Below are positions 1 to 8,447 of a stretch of DNA of 64,000 nucleotides, in pieces. The first letter of the stretch is position 1. Every line of letters starts with the position of its first letter. The DNA comes from Embleya sp040629175. Its GTDB lineage: Bacteria; Actinomycetota; Actinomycetes; Streptomycetales; Streptomycetaceae. The translations under genes were made by a program, and so were the position numbers. The notes beneath the pieces are model-generated. The model searched no databases. It saw nothing but the letters and a program-made list of their open reading frames with translations, and had not been told where the DNA came from. The stretch covers positions 59,197-123,196 of the forward strand of contig NZ_JBEXUX010000028.1 in the NCBI RefSeq assembly GCF_040629175.1, read 5' to 3'.

Positions 1-588
1 GCGGGGCTGATGGGCGCGTTCGACGTGCGGGTGGTGCGCGCGGGCATGGGGGCGGACAAGGCCCGTGCCCGGGCGCGGGCCCTGTCCGCGCTCCCGGCCC
101 GGGAATACGGCGCGCTCGCGGTCGCCGGATTCGGCGCGGGCGTGGGCGAGGGGGTCGGCGTGGGTGACGTGGTGGTCGCCTCCGAGGTGCGCGGCGCGGA
201 CGGCACGGTGGTCGAACTGCCCTCCTCCGAACTGTTGTTGGAGTGGATGCACCGGGTCTCGCCGAAGCTGAGGCTGCATCACGGTCCGATCGAGACGGTG
301 GACCGGGTGGTCAAGGGCCCGGCGCGGCAGGCGTTGCGCGAACGCGGGGTGCTGGCGGCCGACATGGAGTCGGTGTACCTGCTCGCGGCGGCGGGCGATC
401 GGCCGGCCGGGGTGGTCCGGGTGATCACCGACACCCCGGAGCGGGAACTGCTCCGGCCGCGCCTGCTGGTGGACGGGTTCAAGGCGTTCCGCACGTTGCG
501 CCACGCGACCCCGGCCCTGCTTGACTGGGCCAACGACGAGCGAACCAAGTCAGGAGGTACGGCGGGCGATGACGTTCGATCTGGGTGA
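1..588 (+). CDS. HpnG-like nucleoside phosphorylase/nucleosidase (5' end outside window)
   Basis: Seen: the frame is open from base 1, so the ATG at 10 is probably internal and the true start lies upstream. The protein has the MTA/SAH-nucleosidase-like fold signature: a glycine-rich strand (VAGFGAGVGEGV), then DVVVASEV, then the ADMES segment that in this family places the ribose-binding and catalytic acidic residues, followed by VRVITDTPE. Known: such phosphorylases occur in hopanoid clusters, where HpnG removes adenine from adenosylhopane. Context: it overlaps by 20 nt the start of an aminotransferase very like the hopanoid-cluster aminotransferase of Streptomyces, which implies translational coupling. 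The hopanoid assignment is inferred from that neighbour; a different purine nucleoside phosphorylase is possible. Confidence 0.72.
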   Translation, partial: AGLMGAFDVRVVRAGMGADKARARARALSALPAREYGALAVAGFGAGVGEGVGVGDVVVASEVRGADGTVVELPSSELLLEWMHRVSPKLRLHHGPIETVDRVVKGPARQALRERGVLAADMESVYLLAAAGDRPAGVVRVITDTPERELLRPRLLVDGFKAFRTLRHATPALLDWANDERTKSGGTAGDDVRSG

Positions 589-1948
589 GACGTACGAGGC
601 GTACGCGGACCGCGGCTTCGAGCTGCACGCGAAGCACCTCAACCCGCAACTCCCGCGCGTGCTGCGGACCATCGGCATGGACCGCGACTACGTCCGGGCC
701 CAGGGGCCGTACCTGTACGACGACAAGGGCGATCGCTACCTGGACTTCCTGTCCGGGTTCGGCACCTACGGGGTGGGCCGGCACCACCCGGTGGTGCGCA
801 AGGCGATGCAGGACGTGATCGCCCTGGATCTGCCGGACATCGTGCACTTCCACACGCCGCCGCTGGCCGCCGCGTTGGCGGACCGGCTGCTGGCCCGGGC
901 GCCCGGCATGGACCGGGTGTACTTCTGCAACAGCGGCACCGAGGCGGTCGAGGCCGCGCTGAAGTTCGCCCGCTTCGCCACCGGGCGGCGCCGGATCGTC
1001 TACATCGACCACGCCTTCCACGGGCTGACCACCGGCGCGTTGTCGGTCAACGGCGCGGCCGAGTTCCGCAAGGGCTTCGAACCGCTGCTGCCGGACGTGG
1101 GCATCGCGCTGGGCGATCTGGACGCGCTGGCCCGGGAGTTGAAGCGTGGTGACGTCGCGGCGCTGATCATCGAGCCGATCCTGGGCAAGGGTGTGCTCGC
1201 GCCGCCGCCCGGCTGGCTGGCCACCGCGCAGAAGTTGTTGCGCGAGCACGGCGCGTTGTTGATCGCCGACGAGGTGCAGACCGGGATGGGCCGCACCGGC
1301 CGGTTCTTCGCGTACCAGTGGGAGGACGGCGTCGAGCCGGACATCGTCACGGTCGCCAAGGCGCTGTCGGGTGGCTACGTGCCGATCGGCGCGACGCTGA
1401 CCCGGGACTGGGTGTTCAAGAAGGTCTATTCGACGATGGACCGCGTGCTCGTGCACGACTGCACGTTCGGCGGCAACAACCAGGCGATGGCGGCGGGCCT
1501 GGCCACCCTGGCGGTGCTCGACGACGAGGACCTGATCGGCAACAGCGCGCGGATGGGCGATGCGTTCGTGGCCGGGCTGACCCCGCTGATCGACAAGTAC
1601 GAGCTGTTCGCCGAGGTGCGCGGACGCGGCTTGATGATCGGCCTGGAGTTCGGCAAGCCGCGCTCGCTCAAGCTGCGCGCCGGGTGGACGGCGTTGCAGG
1701 CGGCCCGGCACGGGTTGTTCGCGCAGATGGTGGTGGTGCCGATGTTCCAGCGGCACCGGGTGCTGACCCAGGTCGCGGGCGACCACATGGACGTGATCAA
1801 GCTGCTGCCGCCCTATGTGATCGGGCCGGCGGACGTGGAGCACTTCGTCGCGGGCTTCGTGGACGTGATGGACGACGCGCACAAGGGCACCGGGCTGATG
1901 TGGGACTTCGGCCGCACCCTGATCAAGCAGGCGATGACCAACCGCTGA
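569..1948 (+). CDS. Class III PLP-dependent aminotransferase, HpnO-like (hopanoid side chain)
   Basis: A 459-residue class III (ornithine/GABA-type) aminotransferase. Visible features are the CNSGTEAVEAALKFAR cofactor-phosphate segment, the IADEVQTGMGRTG motif with the PLP-binding Asp, and the VAKALSGGYVPIG segment whose Lys should form the internal aldimine. The ATG at 569 follows AGGAGG at 552-557 and lies inside the end of the upstream nucleosidase gene. Known: a close type sits in the Streptomyces hopanoid cluster, where it is thought to aminate the ribosyl-hopane-derived side chain to give aminobacteriohopanetriol. The N-terminus (FDLGETYEAYADRGF) and the C-terminal LMWDFGRTLIKQA segment resemble my memory of that homologue. 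The donor and acceptor cannot be read from sequence. Confidence 0.85.
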   Translation: MTFDLGETYEAYADRGFELHAKHLNPQLPRVLRTIGMDRDYVRAQGPYLYDDKGDRYLDFLSGFGTYGVGRHHPVVRKAMQDVIALDLPDIVHFHTPPLAAALADRLLARAPGMDRVYFCNSGTEAVEAALKFARFATGRRRIVYIDHAFHGLTTGALSVNGAAEFRKGFEPLLPDVGIALGDLDALARELKRGDVAALIIEPILGKGVLAPPPGWLATAQKLLREHGALLIADEVQTGMGRTGRFFAYQWEDGVEPDIVTVAKALSGGYVPIGATLTRDWVFKKVYSTMDRVLVHDCTFGGNNQAMAAGLATLAVLDDEDLIGNSARMGDAFVAGLTPLIDKYELFAEVRGRGLMIGLEFGKPRSLKLRAGWTALQAARHGLFAQMVVVPMFQRHRVLTQVAGDHMDVIKLLPPYVIGPADVEHFVAGFVDVMDDAHKGTGLMWDFGRTLIKQAMTNR

Positions 1949-1990
1949 GGCGCCACGAATCGGCTCTGGCTGGATCCCCCTGCTGGTGTT

Positions 1991-2013
1991 AAGTTGATGG
2001 AGTCAATCAACTT
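1991..2013. promoter_or_regulatory. Palindromic operator candidate upstream of the amidohydrolase pair
   Basis: AAGTTGAT (1991-1998), 7-nt spacer, then ATCAACTT (2006-2013): a perfect 8-bp-arm inverted repeat ending 21 bp before the ATG at 2035. Size and position fit a TetR- or GntR-type repressor site controlling the two amidohydrolase genes. No regulator gene is adjacent, so the cognate protein is unknown. Confidence 0.55.
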
Positions 2014-2034
2014 TGATGGTGCAGGGGGTTTGCC

Positions 2035-2910
2035 ATGTCCGCTGTCGGGTCCGCGGCCGGACCGGGGGCGATCGATTTGATGATCGGCTTCCCGAGCGCA
2101 CAGGCCAAGAGCCACTACGACTTCCTCAAGCCGCAACTGCGCGACGCGGAGAGCGGCGAGATGGAGTTCCCCGCCGAGTACATGTTCAAGGGCGTGCCGA
2201 ATCGGCTGGCCGAGGGGGTCGATCCGATCGAGGTGACGCTCGGGCAGATGGACGCGTGCGGCGTCGAGATCGGCCTGGTCGGCCTGAGCGAGACCGCGCT
2301 GCGCGCGATCGCCGAGCACCCGAAGCGCTTTCGGCCCACGCTGGAGGTGGACCCGAACGACATCACCACGACCGTCCGCCGGATCCGGCAGGCGTACCTG
2401 GAGCACCGCATCGTCGCGGTGACCACCTTCCCGGCGGGCTGCAACCCGCAGGTGCCGGTGAGCGATCGGCGCTACTACCCGGTCTACCAGACCTGCATCG
2501 ACCTGGACCTGCCGATCGTCGCCAACGCGGGCATCGCCGGACCGCGGGTGCCGTCCGCGTGCCAGGACGTCATGCACTTCGACCAGGTCTGTTACGACTT
2601 CCCGGAGTTGCGGATCGTGATGCGGCACGGCGCGGAGCCGTGGGAGGACCTCGCGGTCAAGCTGATGCTCAAGTGGCCCGGGCTGTACTACATGACGTCG
2701 GCGTTCGCGCCCAAGTACTACCCCAAGGCGATCGTCGACTACGCGAACACGCGTGGCGCGGACAAGGTGATGTACGCGGGCTACTACCCGATGGGCCTGT
2801 CCCTGGAGCGCATCTTCCGCGAGTTGCCGGACGTCCCGTTCAAGCCCGAGGTGCGCGCGAAGTTTCTGCGCGAGAACGCCATGCGGGTGTTCAAGCTGGG
2901 AGAGGAGTGA
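2035..2910 (+). CDS. Amidohydrolase family 2 protein (atypical metal site)
   Basis: A 291-residue TIM-barrel protein of the amidohydrolase-related (PF04909-type) family. The barrel is recognisable in PIVANAGIAGPRVP, the LRIVMRHGAEPWEDLAV helix-strand, and the C-terminal KVMYAGYYPMGLSLERIF segment. The DxH metal pair expected at strand 1 is absent: the N-terminus reads IDLMIGFPS. The usual terminal WGTDYP-type Asp is also replaced (YAGYYPM). It may therefore bind metal differently, act as a decarboxylase-like enzyme, or serve as a partner of the canonical family member that follows 5 nt downstream. The substrate is unknown. The ATG is preceded by GGGGG at 2024-2028, and the gene lies just after a palindromic operator. 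Confidence 0.75.
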   Translation: MSAVGSAAGPGAIDLMIGFPSAQAKSHYDFLKPQLRDAESGEMEFPAEYMFKGVPNRLAEGVDPIEVTLGQMDACGVEIGLVGLSETALRAIAEHPKRFRPTLEVDPNDITTTVRRIRQAYLEHRIVAVTTFPAGCNPQVPVSDRRYYPVYQTCIDLDLPIVANAGIAGPRVPSACQDVMHFDQVCYDFPELRIVMRHGAEPWEDLAVKLMLKWPGLYYMTSAFAPKYYPKAIVDYANTRGADKVMYAGYYPMGLSLERIFRELPDVPFKPEVRAKFLRENAMRVFKLGEE

Positions 2911-2915
2911 CCACC

Positions 2916-4109
2916 GTGTCCGAACGCCACACGATCATCTCGGCGGACGGCCATGCCGGCGCCGGCATGGACACCTACCGCGAATTCCTGGATCCGTCCT
3001 GGCGCGCGGAGTTCGACGACTGGCGGGAGCGGTATCGCAATCCGTTCCGGGACCTCCAGGGCGATCGGCGCACCCGCAACTGGGACGACGACCGACGGAT
3101 CGCCGAGTTGGCCGCGGACGGGATCGTCGCGGAGGTGGTGTTCCCCAACACGGTGCCGCCGTTCTTCCCGACCGGGCAACTGCTCGCCCGTCCCCCGTCG
3201 AAGGACTCCTACGCCCGCCGGCTGGCCGGGATCCGGGCGCACAACCGCTGGCTGGCGCAGTGGTGCGGCGGGGCGAACGCGGTGCGCCGGGCCGGGTTGG
3301 CCCAGGTGTTCCTGAACAACGTCGACGACGCGGTCGCGGAGGCGGTCTGGGCCAAGGAGAACGGCCTCGCGGGCATCCTGATCCCGACCACGCCGCCGGA
3401 CGTGAGCGGCATCCTGCCGCTGTACGCACCGGAGTGGGACCGGCTCTGGGAGGTGTGCCAGGACCTGGAGTTGGCGGTGGTCAACCACGGTGGATCGGGC
3501 AGCCCGGACTACGGCGCCTACCCGGCGTCCACCTTCCTGTGGATCGCCGAGGCGACGCTGTTCTCCCGTCGACCGCTGACCCACATGTTGTTGTCCGGGG
3601 CGTTCGCGCGTTTCCCCCGGCTCAAGTTCGCGATCACCGAGCAGGGCGCGGCCTGGATCCCGCCGGTGTTGCGGCAGTTGGACGGCTACCACGCGCAGAT
3701 GGCGAGCGGTCGCATCGGTGAACTCAAGTACACCGAGGCGGATCGGCTGCCGGAGCCGCCGAGCGCGTACTTCGCCCGGAACTGCTGGGTGGGCGCGAGC
3801 TTCCCCTCGCCCGTCGAGGCACAGGCGCGGCACGAACTGGGCATCGACCGCTACATGTGGGGCGCGGACTATCCGCACGACGAGGGCACCTATCCGTACA
3901 CGCGCGAGGCGCTGCGCCGTTCCTTCCACGACGCCTCGCCGGCCGAACTGCGGGCGATCCTGGCCGGGAACGCGGCGACGCTGTACGGCTTCGACCTGAC
4001 CGCGCTGGACGCGCTGGCGGCCGAGGTCGGGCCGACCCACGCGGAACTCGCCGAGCCGCTGGCGGAGTTGCCCAAGGAAAGCAACAGCCCTGCCTTCACC
4101 CGGCCCTGA
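2916..4109 (+). CDS. Amidohydrolase family 2 protein (canonical metal ligands)
   Basis: A 397-residue amidohydrolase-2 enzyme. Metal ligands expected for the family are present: DGH near the N-terminus (ISADGH), VNHGG mid-protein, ITEQGAAWIP, and the late WGADYPHDEGTYP with the catalytic Asp. It resembles the actinobacterial group often annotated as metal-dependent hydrolase/decarboxylase of the aminocarboxymuconate-semialdehyde decarboxylase class. GTG at 2916 is preferred because GAGAGGAG ends about 9 nt before it; an in-frame GTG at 2907 overlaps the stop of the previous gene. The two amidohydrolases form an operon and may act on one catabolic intermediate (inference). Confidence 0.82.
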   Translation: MSERHTIISADGHAGAGMDTYREFLDPSWRAEFDDWRERYRNPFRDLQGDRRTRNWDDDRRIAELAADGIVAEVVFPNTVPPFFPTGQLLARPPSKDSYARRLAGIRAHNRWLAQWCGGANAVRRAGLAQVFLNNVDDAVAEAVWAKENGLAGILIPTTPPDVSGILPLYAPEWDRLWEVCQDLELAVVNHGGSGSPDYGAYPASTFLWIAEATLFSRRPLTHMLLSGAFARFPRLKFAITEQGAAWIPPVLRQLDGYHAQMASGRIGELKYTEADRLPEPPSAYFARNCWVGASFPSPVEAQARHELGIDRYMWGADYPHDEGTYPYTREALRRSFHDASPAELRAILAGNAATLYGFDLTALDALAAEVGPTHAELAEPLAELPKESNSPAFTRP

Positions 4110-4170
4110 CGGCCCGTCATGGCCGGTTCGCGGTGGGCCTCGCCGCGGTGCGGGCGGGGCCCGCCGGCGG

Positions 4171-4896
4171 TCATCGGCCCAACACGTGGCCGCCGTTGAC
4201 GTTGACGAACTCGCCGGTCATGAAGCCGGATTCGGGGGAGGCCACGAAGGTCACGGCGGCGGCGATGTCCTCGGCCCGACCTACCCGCTTGACCAGGGTG
4301 GCCGCCGCGCGCCGTTCGTGCTCGGCGGCGTCCTGGACCATGTCGAAGGCGAATTCGGTGTCGGCGATGTAGCCCGGCACGACCACGTTGGCGGTGATGC
4401 CCTCGGGGCCGACCCGGGCCGCCAGGGTGTGGTTCCAGGCGTGCACGGCGGCCTTGGCGGCGCCGTACGCGTTGTTCCCGCGCAGTCCCGCGGTCGACCC
4501 GATGGACACGATCCGGCCGCCGGGGCGGGCCAGCCGGGGGAGCAGGGCCTCGGTGAGCAGCACCGTGGGCAACACGATGTGGTCGTACATCCGCCGCCAG
4601 TGGTCGGCGACCGCGGCCAGGCCCGGCTCGGTGGGCAACGGCATCCGCTGCCCGGCGTTGTTGACCAGGACGTCCACCCGCGCGGGCAGCAACGCGCAGG
4701 CCCGTTCCACCGCCTGAGGGTCCGTCAGGTCGACGACGAGGGCGGTGCCGCCGATTTCCTCGGCGACGGCGGCGATCGGCTCCGGCCGCCGACCCAGCAC
4801 CGTCACGTGGTCGCCCTGGGCGGCGAATCGACGGGCAACGGCCCGGCCGATCCCGCTGCCCCCACCGCTGACCAGCACACATCGCCTTGTATTCAT
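4171..4896 (-). CDS. Short-chain dehydrogenase/reductase (SDR)
   Basis: A classical 241-residue SDR: NAD(P)-binding glycine motif SGGGSGIG near residues 10-17, DLTD, NNAG (structural motif), an active-site Ser in IVSIGSTAG and the YGAAK catalytic Tyr/Lys pair. The C-terminal FMTGEFVNVNGG is the usual SDR ending. Glycine-motif plus R at the end of strand 2 (LGRRPE) suggests NADP(H) rather than NAD. The start is ATG at 4896. It is convergent with the amidohydrolase operon and could share its pathway; the substrate is not deducible. Confidence 0.88.
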   Translation of the reverse strand: MNTRRCVLVSGGGSGIGRAVARRFAAQGDHVTVLGRRPEPIAAVAEEIGGTALVVDLTDPQAVERACALLPARVDVLVNNAGQRMPLPTEPGLAAVADHWRRMYDHIVLPTVLLTEALLPRLARPGGRIVSIGSTAGLRGNNAYGAAKAAVHAWNHTLAARVGPEGITANVVVPGYIADTEFAFDMVQDAAEHERRAAATLVKRVGRAEDIAAAVTFVASPESGFMTGEFVNVNGGHVLGR

Positions 4897-5169
4897 GGCT
4901 GTTGCCGCCCCCCGCGTCCGTTCGCCGCCGATGTGCCGCGATCCTACGAGCGGTGCACCGATCCTGCCCGGCCCGCGACGCTGTGATTACGGGCACGTGT
5001 GCGATCCGTCACCGAGTGACACGGTGGCCCGGAGTCGGTCCACGGGGGAGGGCGATCCCCGACGGTGTCGTGCGGCTGATCCCGGTGTTGTGCGTCGGCC
5101 GGGCCAGGCCCATCCGCGGGCCGTTTCGTCGGCCGTGACGCGGCCCACGTCCGGATCGGTGGACGGCCA

Positions 5170-5198
5170 TTGATGGTTGGCGAGGGCCGCACTAGAGT
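5170..5198 (+). promoter_or_regulatory. Housekeeping-type promoter for the deazaflavin-dependent reductase gene
   Basis: TTGATG (5170-5175) and TAGAGT (5193-5198) are separated by exactly 17 bp, close to the vegetative consensus TTGACa/TAnnnT. The predicted start of transcription is about 40 nt upstream of the ATG at 5243. The rest of the 346-nt gap 4897-5242 shows no recognisable gene or repeat. Confidence 0.6.
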
Positions 5199-5242
5199 CG
5201 CGCAACCGAACTGCCGCATGTGCCTTCCCTGGAGTAACGATC

Positions 5243-5728
5243 ATGGTGGAACAAAAGAACGACGAGTTCATCGAGCCCTCGCCCGAGGAGATCGTTCTCT
5301 TCACCAAGGAGCACGTTTCGCAGATGGAGCAGTCGGACGGTGACGACGTCTGGCTCCTGGCCGGGATGAACCACGTGCTCGTGCACACGGTCGGCCGCAA
5401 GAGCGGCAAGCTGCACAAGGTCGCGCTCCCGTTCTGGGCGGACGAGAACGGTCACCGCGTCGTGGTCGGCTCCTTCGCGGGCGCCGCCAAGCACCCGTCC
5501 TGGTTCGTGAACCTGTCCGACCGCACGGCCAACCCGCAACTGCTGGTGCGGGTGCAGCACGCCACGTTCTGGAGCACCGCCGAGATCCTCGACGGCGACG
5601 AGTACACCAAGACCTGGGCCGGGCTCACCGCCGACCGTGACTACTACAACAACTACCAGACCCGCACCGAGCGGCGGATTCCGCTGGTGCGCCTGCCGGA
5701 GACCAGCCTGATCGCCCGCCGCGACTGA
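5243..5728 (+). CDS. Nitroreductase-family deazaflavin (F420)-dependent oxidoreductase
   Basis: A 161-residue protein of the DDN/PF04075 type. The family-defining segment is NHVLVHTVGRKSGKLHKVAL followed by VVVGSFAGAAKHPSWFVNL, i.e. the TxGRxSG phosphate-binding turn and the GG/GAxxHPxWxxNL loop. Known: members use F420H2 to reduce nitroaromatics, quinones or unsaturated ketones. The ATG at 5243 is chosen over an in-frame upstream start at 5177 because GGAG lies at 5231-5234 and the promoter at 5170-5198 would overlap the longer version. The natural substrate is unknown. Confidence 0.85.
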   Translation: MVEQKNDEFIEPSPEEIVLFTKEHVSQMEQSDGDDVWLLAGMNHVLVHTVGRKSGKLHKVALPFWADENGHRVVVGSFAGAAKHPSWFVNLSDRTANPQLLVRVQHATFWSTAEILDGDEYTKTWAGLTADRDYYNNYQTRTERRIPLVRLPETSLIARRD

Positions 5729-5742
5729 GCCTTCGCCACGCC

Positions 5743-5773
5743 GGCCGCCGTTCGCGTCGAGCGACCGGCGGCC
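5743..5773. terminator. Bidirectional hairpin between convergent genes
   Basis: GGCCGCCG (5743-5750) pairs with CGGCGGCC (5766-5773). An inner TCGC/GCGA helix closes a 5-nt loop. It sits between the convergent stops at 5728 and 5795. No U-tract is present, as is common in actinomycetes. Confidence 0.55.
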
Positions 5774-5794
5774 CGCCGGCGGTGCCGGCCCGGC

Positions 5795-7192
5795 TCAGTC
5801 CGTCAGCAGCTTCTTCTGCACCTTGCCCATCGCGTTGCGCGGCAGGTCGGCGACGAAGACCACGCGCCTGGGGCGCTTGTGCGCGGACAGCCCGGTCGCG
5901 ACGTGATCGATGAGCTGACGCTCCGTCACCTCGCCGTCCGGCACCACGAAGGCGACGATCTCCTGTCCCAGGTCGGGGTGCGCCACGCCGATCACCGCCG
6001 CCTCGCGCACCGCCGGGTGCGCCAGCAGGGCACCTTCGACCTCGCCCGCGCCGATCCGATAGCCGCCGGACTTGATCAGGTCGGTGCCGGCCCGGCCCAC
6101 GATCCGGTGCCGGCCGTCGGCGTCGATCACCGCGACGTCGCCGGTGCGGAACCAGCCGTCCCGGGTCAGCGTCTCGGCGGTCGCCTCGGGTCGATTCAGG
6201 TAGCCCTGGAACAGCGTGGGCGAATCGATCTGCAACTCGCCCACCGTCTCGCCGTCGTGCGCACACGCCGAGCCGTCCTCGCCGACCAGCCGGGTGCGCA
6301 CACCCGCGATCGGCAGCCCGACGAAGCCGGGTCGGCGCTCGCCGTCCGCCCGGGTGCTGACCGTGATCAGCGTCTCGGTCATGCCGTACCGCTCGATCGG
6401 CCGGTGACCGGTGAGTTCGGCCAGTCGCCCGAACACCGGGACGGGCAGCGGCGCGCTCCCGGACACCAGCAACCGCGCGCCCGCCAACGCCCGCGCCGAC
6501 TCCGGGTCCTGCGCGATCCGCGACCACACCGTGGGCACGCCGAAGTACAGGCTGCCGCCCGCCTGCGCGTAGGCGGCCGGCTTGGGGCGGCCGGTGTGCA
6601 CCACACGCGAGCCGACCCGCAGCGCGCCCAGCACACCCAGGACCAGGCCGTGCACGTGGAACAGCGGCAGGCCGTGCACGAGCACGTCGTCCGGAGTCCA
6701 CGCCCACGCGTCGACCAGGCCGTCCAGCCCGGCGGCGATCGCCGCGTGCGGCATCAGCACGCCCTTCGGCGCACCCGTGGTGCCGCTCGTGTACAGGATC
6801 AGCGCGGTCGTGTCGGGAGCCGGCTGCGGGTGCGTGCTCGACGAGCGCGCGGCGAGGTCGATCGGCGCGGTGGGCAGCCCGGTGTCCGTCCACGGCCCCG
6901 GCGCCAGCAACAGCGCGGCACCCGAGTCGGACAGGATGTGCGCGCGCTCCAGCGGACCCGAGTCCGGCGGGACCGGGACCACCGGCACACCCGCCACCAG
7001 GCCGGCCAACGTGGCCACCACGGTGCCCAGGCTCGCGTCCGCGCGCACCGCGACGGCGGGCGCGCCCACGATGCGATCGGCCAACGCCGTCGCCGCACCG
7101 AACAACGCCTCGCGCGACATCGCCTCCCCGGCCACGACGACCGCATCGGAGCGATCCGGCACGGCACCGTCGACCGAGACGAGAGCAGACAC
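5795..7192 (-). CDS. Acyl-CoA synthetase, malonyl-CoA ligase (MatB)-like
   Basis: A 465-residue member of the ANL adenylating superfamily. The motifs are LYTSGTTGAPKGV (P-loop-like A3), YGMTET (A5), GWFRTGD (A7), GRAGTDLIKSGGYRIG hinge (A8) and the catalytic Lys in NAMGKVQKKLL near the C-terminus (A10). The shortened N-terminal domain and the compact length match MatB-type malonyl/methylmalonyl-CoA synthetases better than fatty-acyl ligases. It starts with GTG at 7192, where GGAGG lies just upstream on the minus strand. It is divergent from the lipoprotein gene at 7488; a 295-bp gap lies between. Confidence 0.82.
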   Translation of the reverse strand: MSALVSVDGAVPDRSDAVVVAGEAMSREALFGAATALADRIVGAPAVAVRADASLGTVVATLAGLVAGVPVVPVPPDSGPLERAHILSDSGAALLLAPGPWTDTGLPTAPIDLAARSSSTHPQPAPDTTALILYTSGTTGAPKGVLMPHAAIAAGLDGLVDAWAWTPDDVLVHGLPLFHVHGLVLGVLGALRVGSRVVHTGRPKPAAYAQAGGSLYFGVPTVWSRIAQDPESARALAGARLLVSGSAPLPVPVFGRLAELTGHRPIERYGMTETLITVSTRADGERRPGFVGLPIAGVRTRLVGEDGSACAHDGETVGELQIDSPTLFQGYLNRPEATAETLTRDGWFRTGDVAVIDADGRHRIVGRAGTDLIKSGGYRIGAGEVEGALLAHPAVREAAVIGVAHPDLGQEIVAFVVPDGEVTERQLIDHVATGLSAHKRPRRVVFVADLPRNAMGKVQKKLLTD

Positions 7193-7487
7193 GACCCAAC
7201 CTCCAACCACGACGACCCAACCCACCGATGCTATTGCGCCGAACGCCGGTCCGAGCCCACCCACTCGCACCCGCCCGGCCCGATGTGCCCCCGGCTGCCC
7301 GCCGCACACCGGATCGCCGGTGCGAAGCCGGGGGCACCCGCGGGTCCCCAACCGTCGCGGGTTCCGCCGGGGAACCGAGGGTTTGCCCCGGGACAAGGGG
7401 GTGCCGGGCGCATAGCGTGGGGCGGGGAACCGGTTCGTCGGGTGGGCCGTCCCAGGGGCAGGACTTTCGGGTGAGCAAGGAGTGGTT

Positions 7488-8330
7488 GTGCGTCGAAATC
7501 CCGTGCAGGGGAGCAGGATCGCGGCCGTACTGGCGGTGTGCGTCTCGCTCGGTGTGCTGACCGCGTGCGGCAACGGGCAGAGCCCGTTGTCCACCATCGA
7601 GAAGCCGTCGTCGACCGCCTCGGGGACCGCGAGCGCGGGATCCGGGCTGGACGAGAACGTCCGCAACGAGGACCTGGACGTCGGCGAACTGGTGCGCCGG
7701 GCCAAGCAGTCCGCCGCCCGGATCAAGACCGTGCACGTGGTGGCGGACATCGTCTCCGCCGGCAAGGCGGTCAAGCTCGATCTGCGGGTGGACCGCGGCA
7801 GCGAGGACTTCCAGGGCACCATCGAGCAGAACGGCGTCAAGCTGGAGGTGCGCCGGGTCCAGTCGGCGATGTACATCAAGGGCGACGAAGCCGCGTACCG
7901 CTCGTTGGTCGGCACCGTGGACGGCGACCTGGCCGCCAAACTGCTCGCCGGGAAGTGGCTCAAGGGCGACGCGAACAGCGAGAAGCTGCGCGGCCTGCGC
8001 AACATCACCACCGTCGCCGACCCGGGGGCGGCGCTGAAGAGCTTCCCCGAGGACGGCGTCAAGCTGCCCACCGAGACGATCGACAGCCGCAAGATGATCC
8101 CGCTCACCGGCCCGCCCGGGGACGACGAGGGCAAGATCTACATCGAGGCCCAGGGCGGCAAGCCGTACCCGGTCCTGATCGTGTCCAAGGACACCGACAA
8201 CAGCGGCTCGGTCGGCTACGGCGACTTCGACGTGCCGGTCAAGGTGAGCGCGCCGCCCGCCGCCGAGGTGATCGACATCCCCGATCGCTCCACCACATCC
8301 GGCACACCCCGCCCCGGCAGCACCGCCTGA
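7488..8330 (+). CDS. LppX/LprAFG-like lipoprotein
   Basis: Begins with a positively charged stretch and a hydrophobic helix ending in LTAC, a good lipobox, so the mature protein should be lipid-anchored on the outer face of the membrane. A low-complexity Ser/Thr-rich linker is followed by about 210 residues with the alternating beta pattern of the LppX_LprAFG fold (VDRGSEDFQGTIEQNGVKLEVRR, SAMYIKGDEAAYRSL), a family that in mycobacteria carries lipids across the envelope. GTG at 7488 is favoured by AAGGAG at 7477-7482; GTG 7482 is an in-frame alternative. Confidence 0.75.
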   Translation: MRRNPVQGSRIAAVLAVCVSLGVLTACGNGQSPLSTIEKPSSTASGTASAGSGLDENVRNEDLDVGELVRRAKQSAARIKTVHVVADIVSAGKAVKLDLRVDRGSEDFQGTIEQNGVKLEVRRVQSAMYIKGDEAAYRSLVGTVDGDLAAKLLAGKWLKGDANSEKLRGLRNITTVADPGAALKSFPEDGVKLPTETIDSRKMIPLTGPPGDDEGKIYIEAQGGKPYPVLIVSKDTDNSGSVGYGDFDVPVKVSAPPAAEVIDIPDRSTTSGTPRPGSTA

Positions 8331-8447
8331 GAAGGGGGCGATCTTCACGACGGGGCGTCGAAGCCACGCCCTAGGATGCTCTCCATCCACGCGCCGCGTC
8401 CGTCGACGCGGCGCGCAATCGGGGAACCACCGCGGAGGGGAGTTGCG

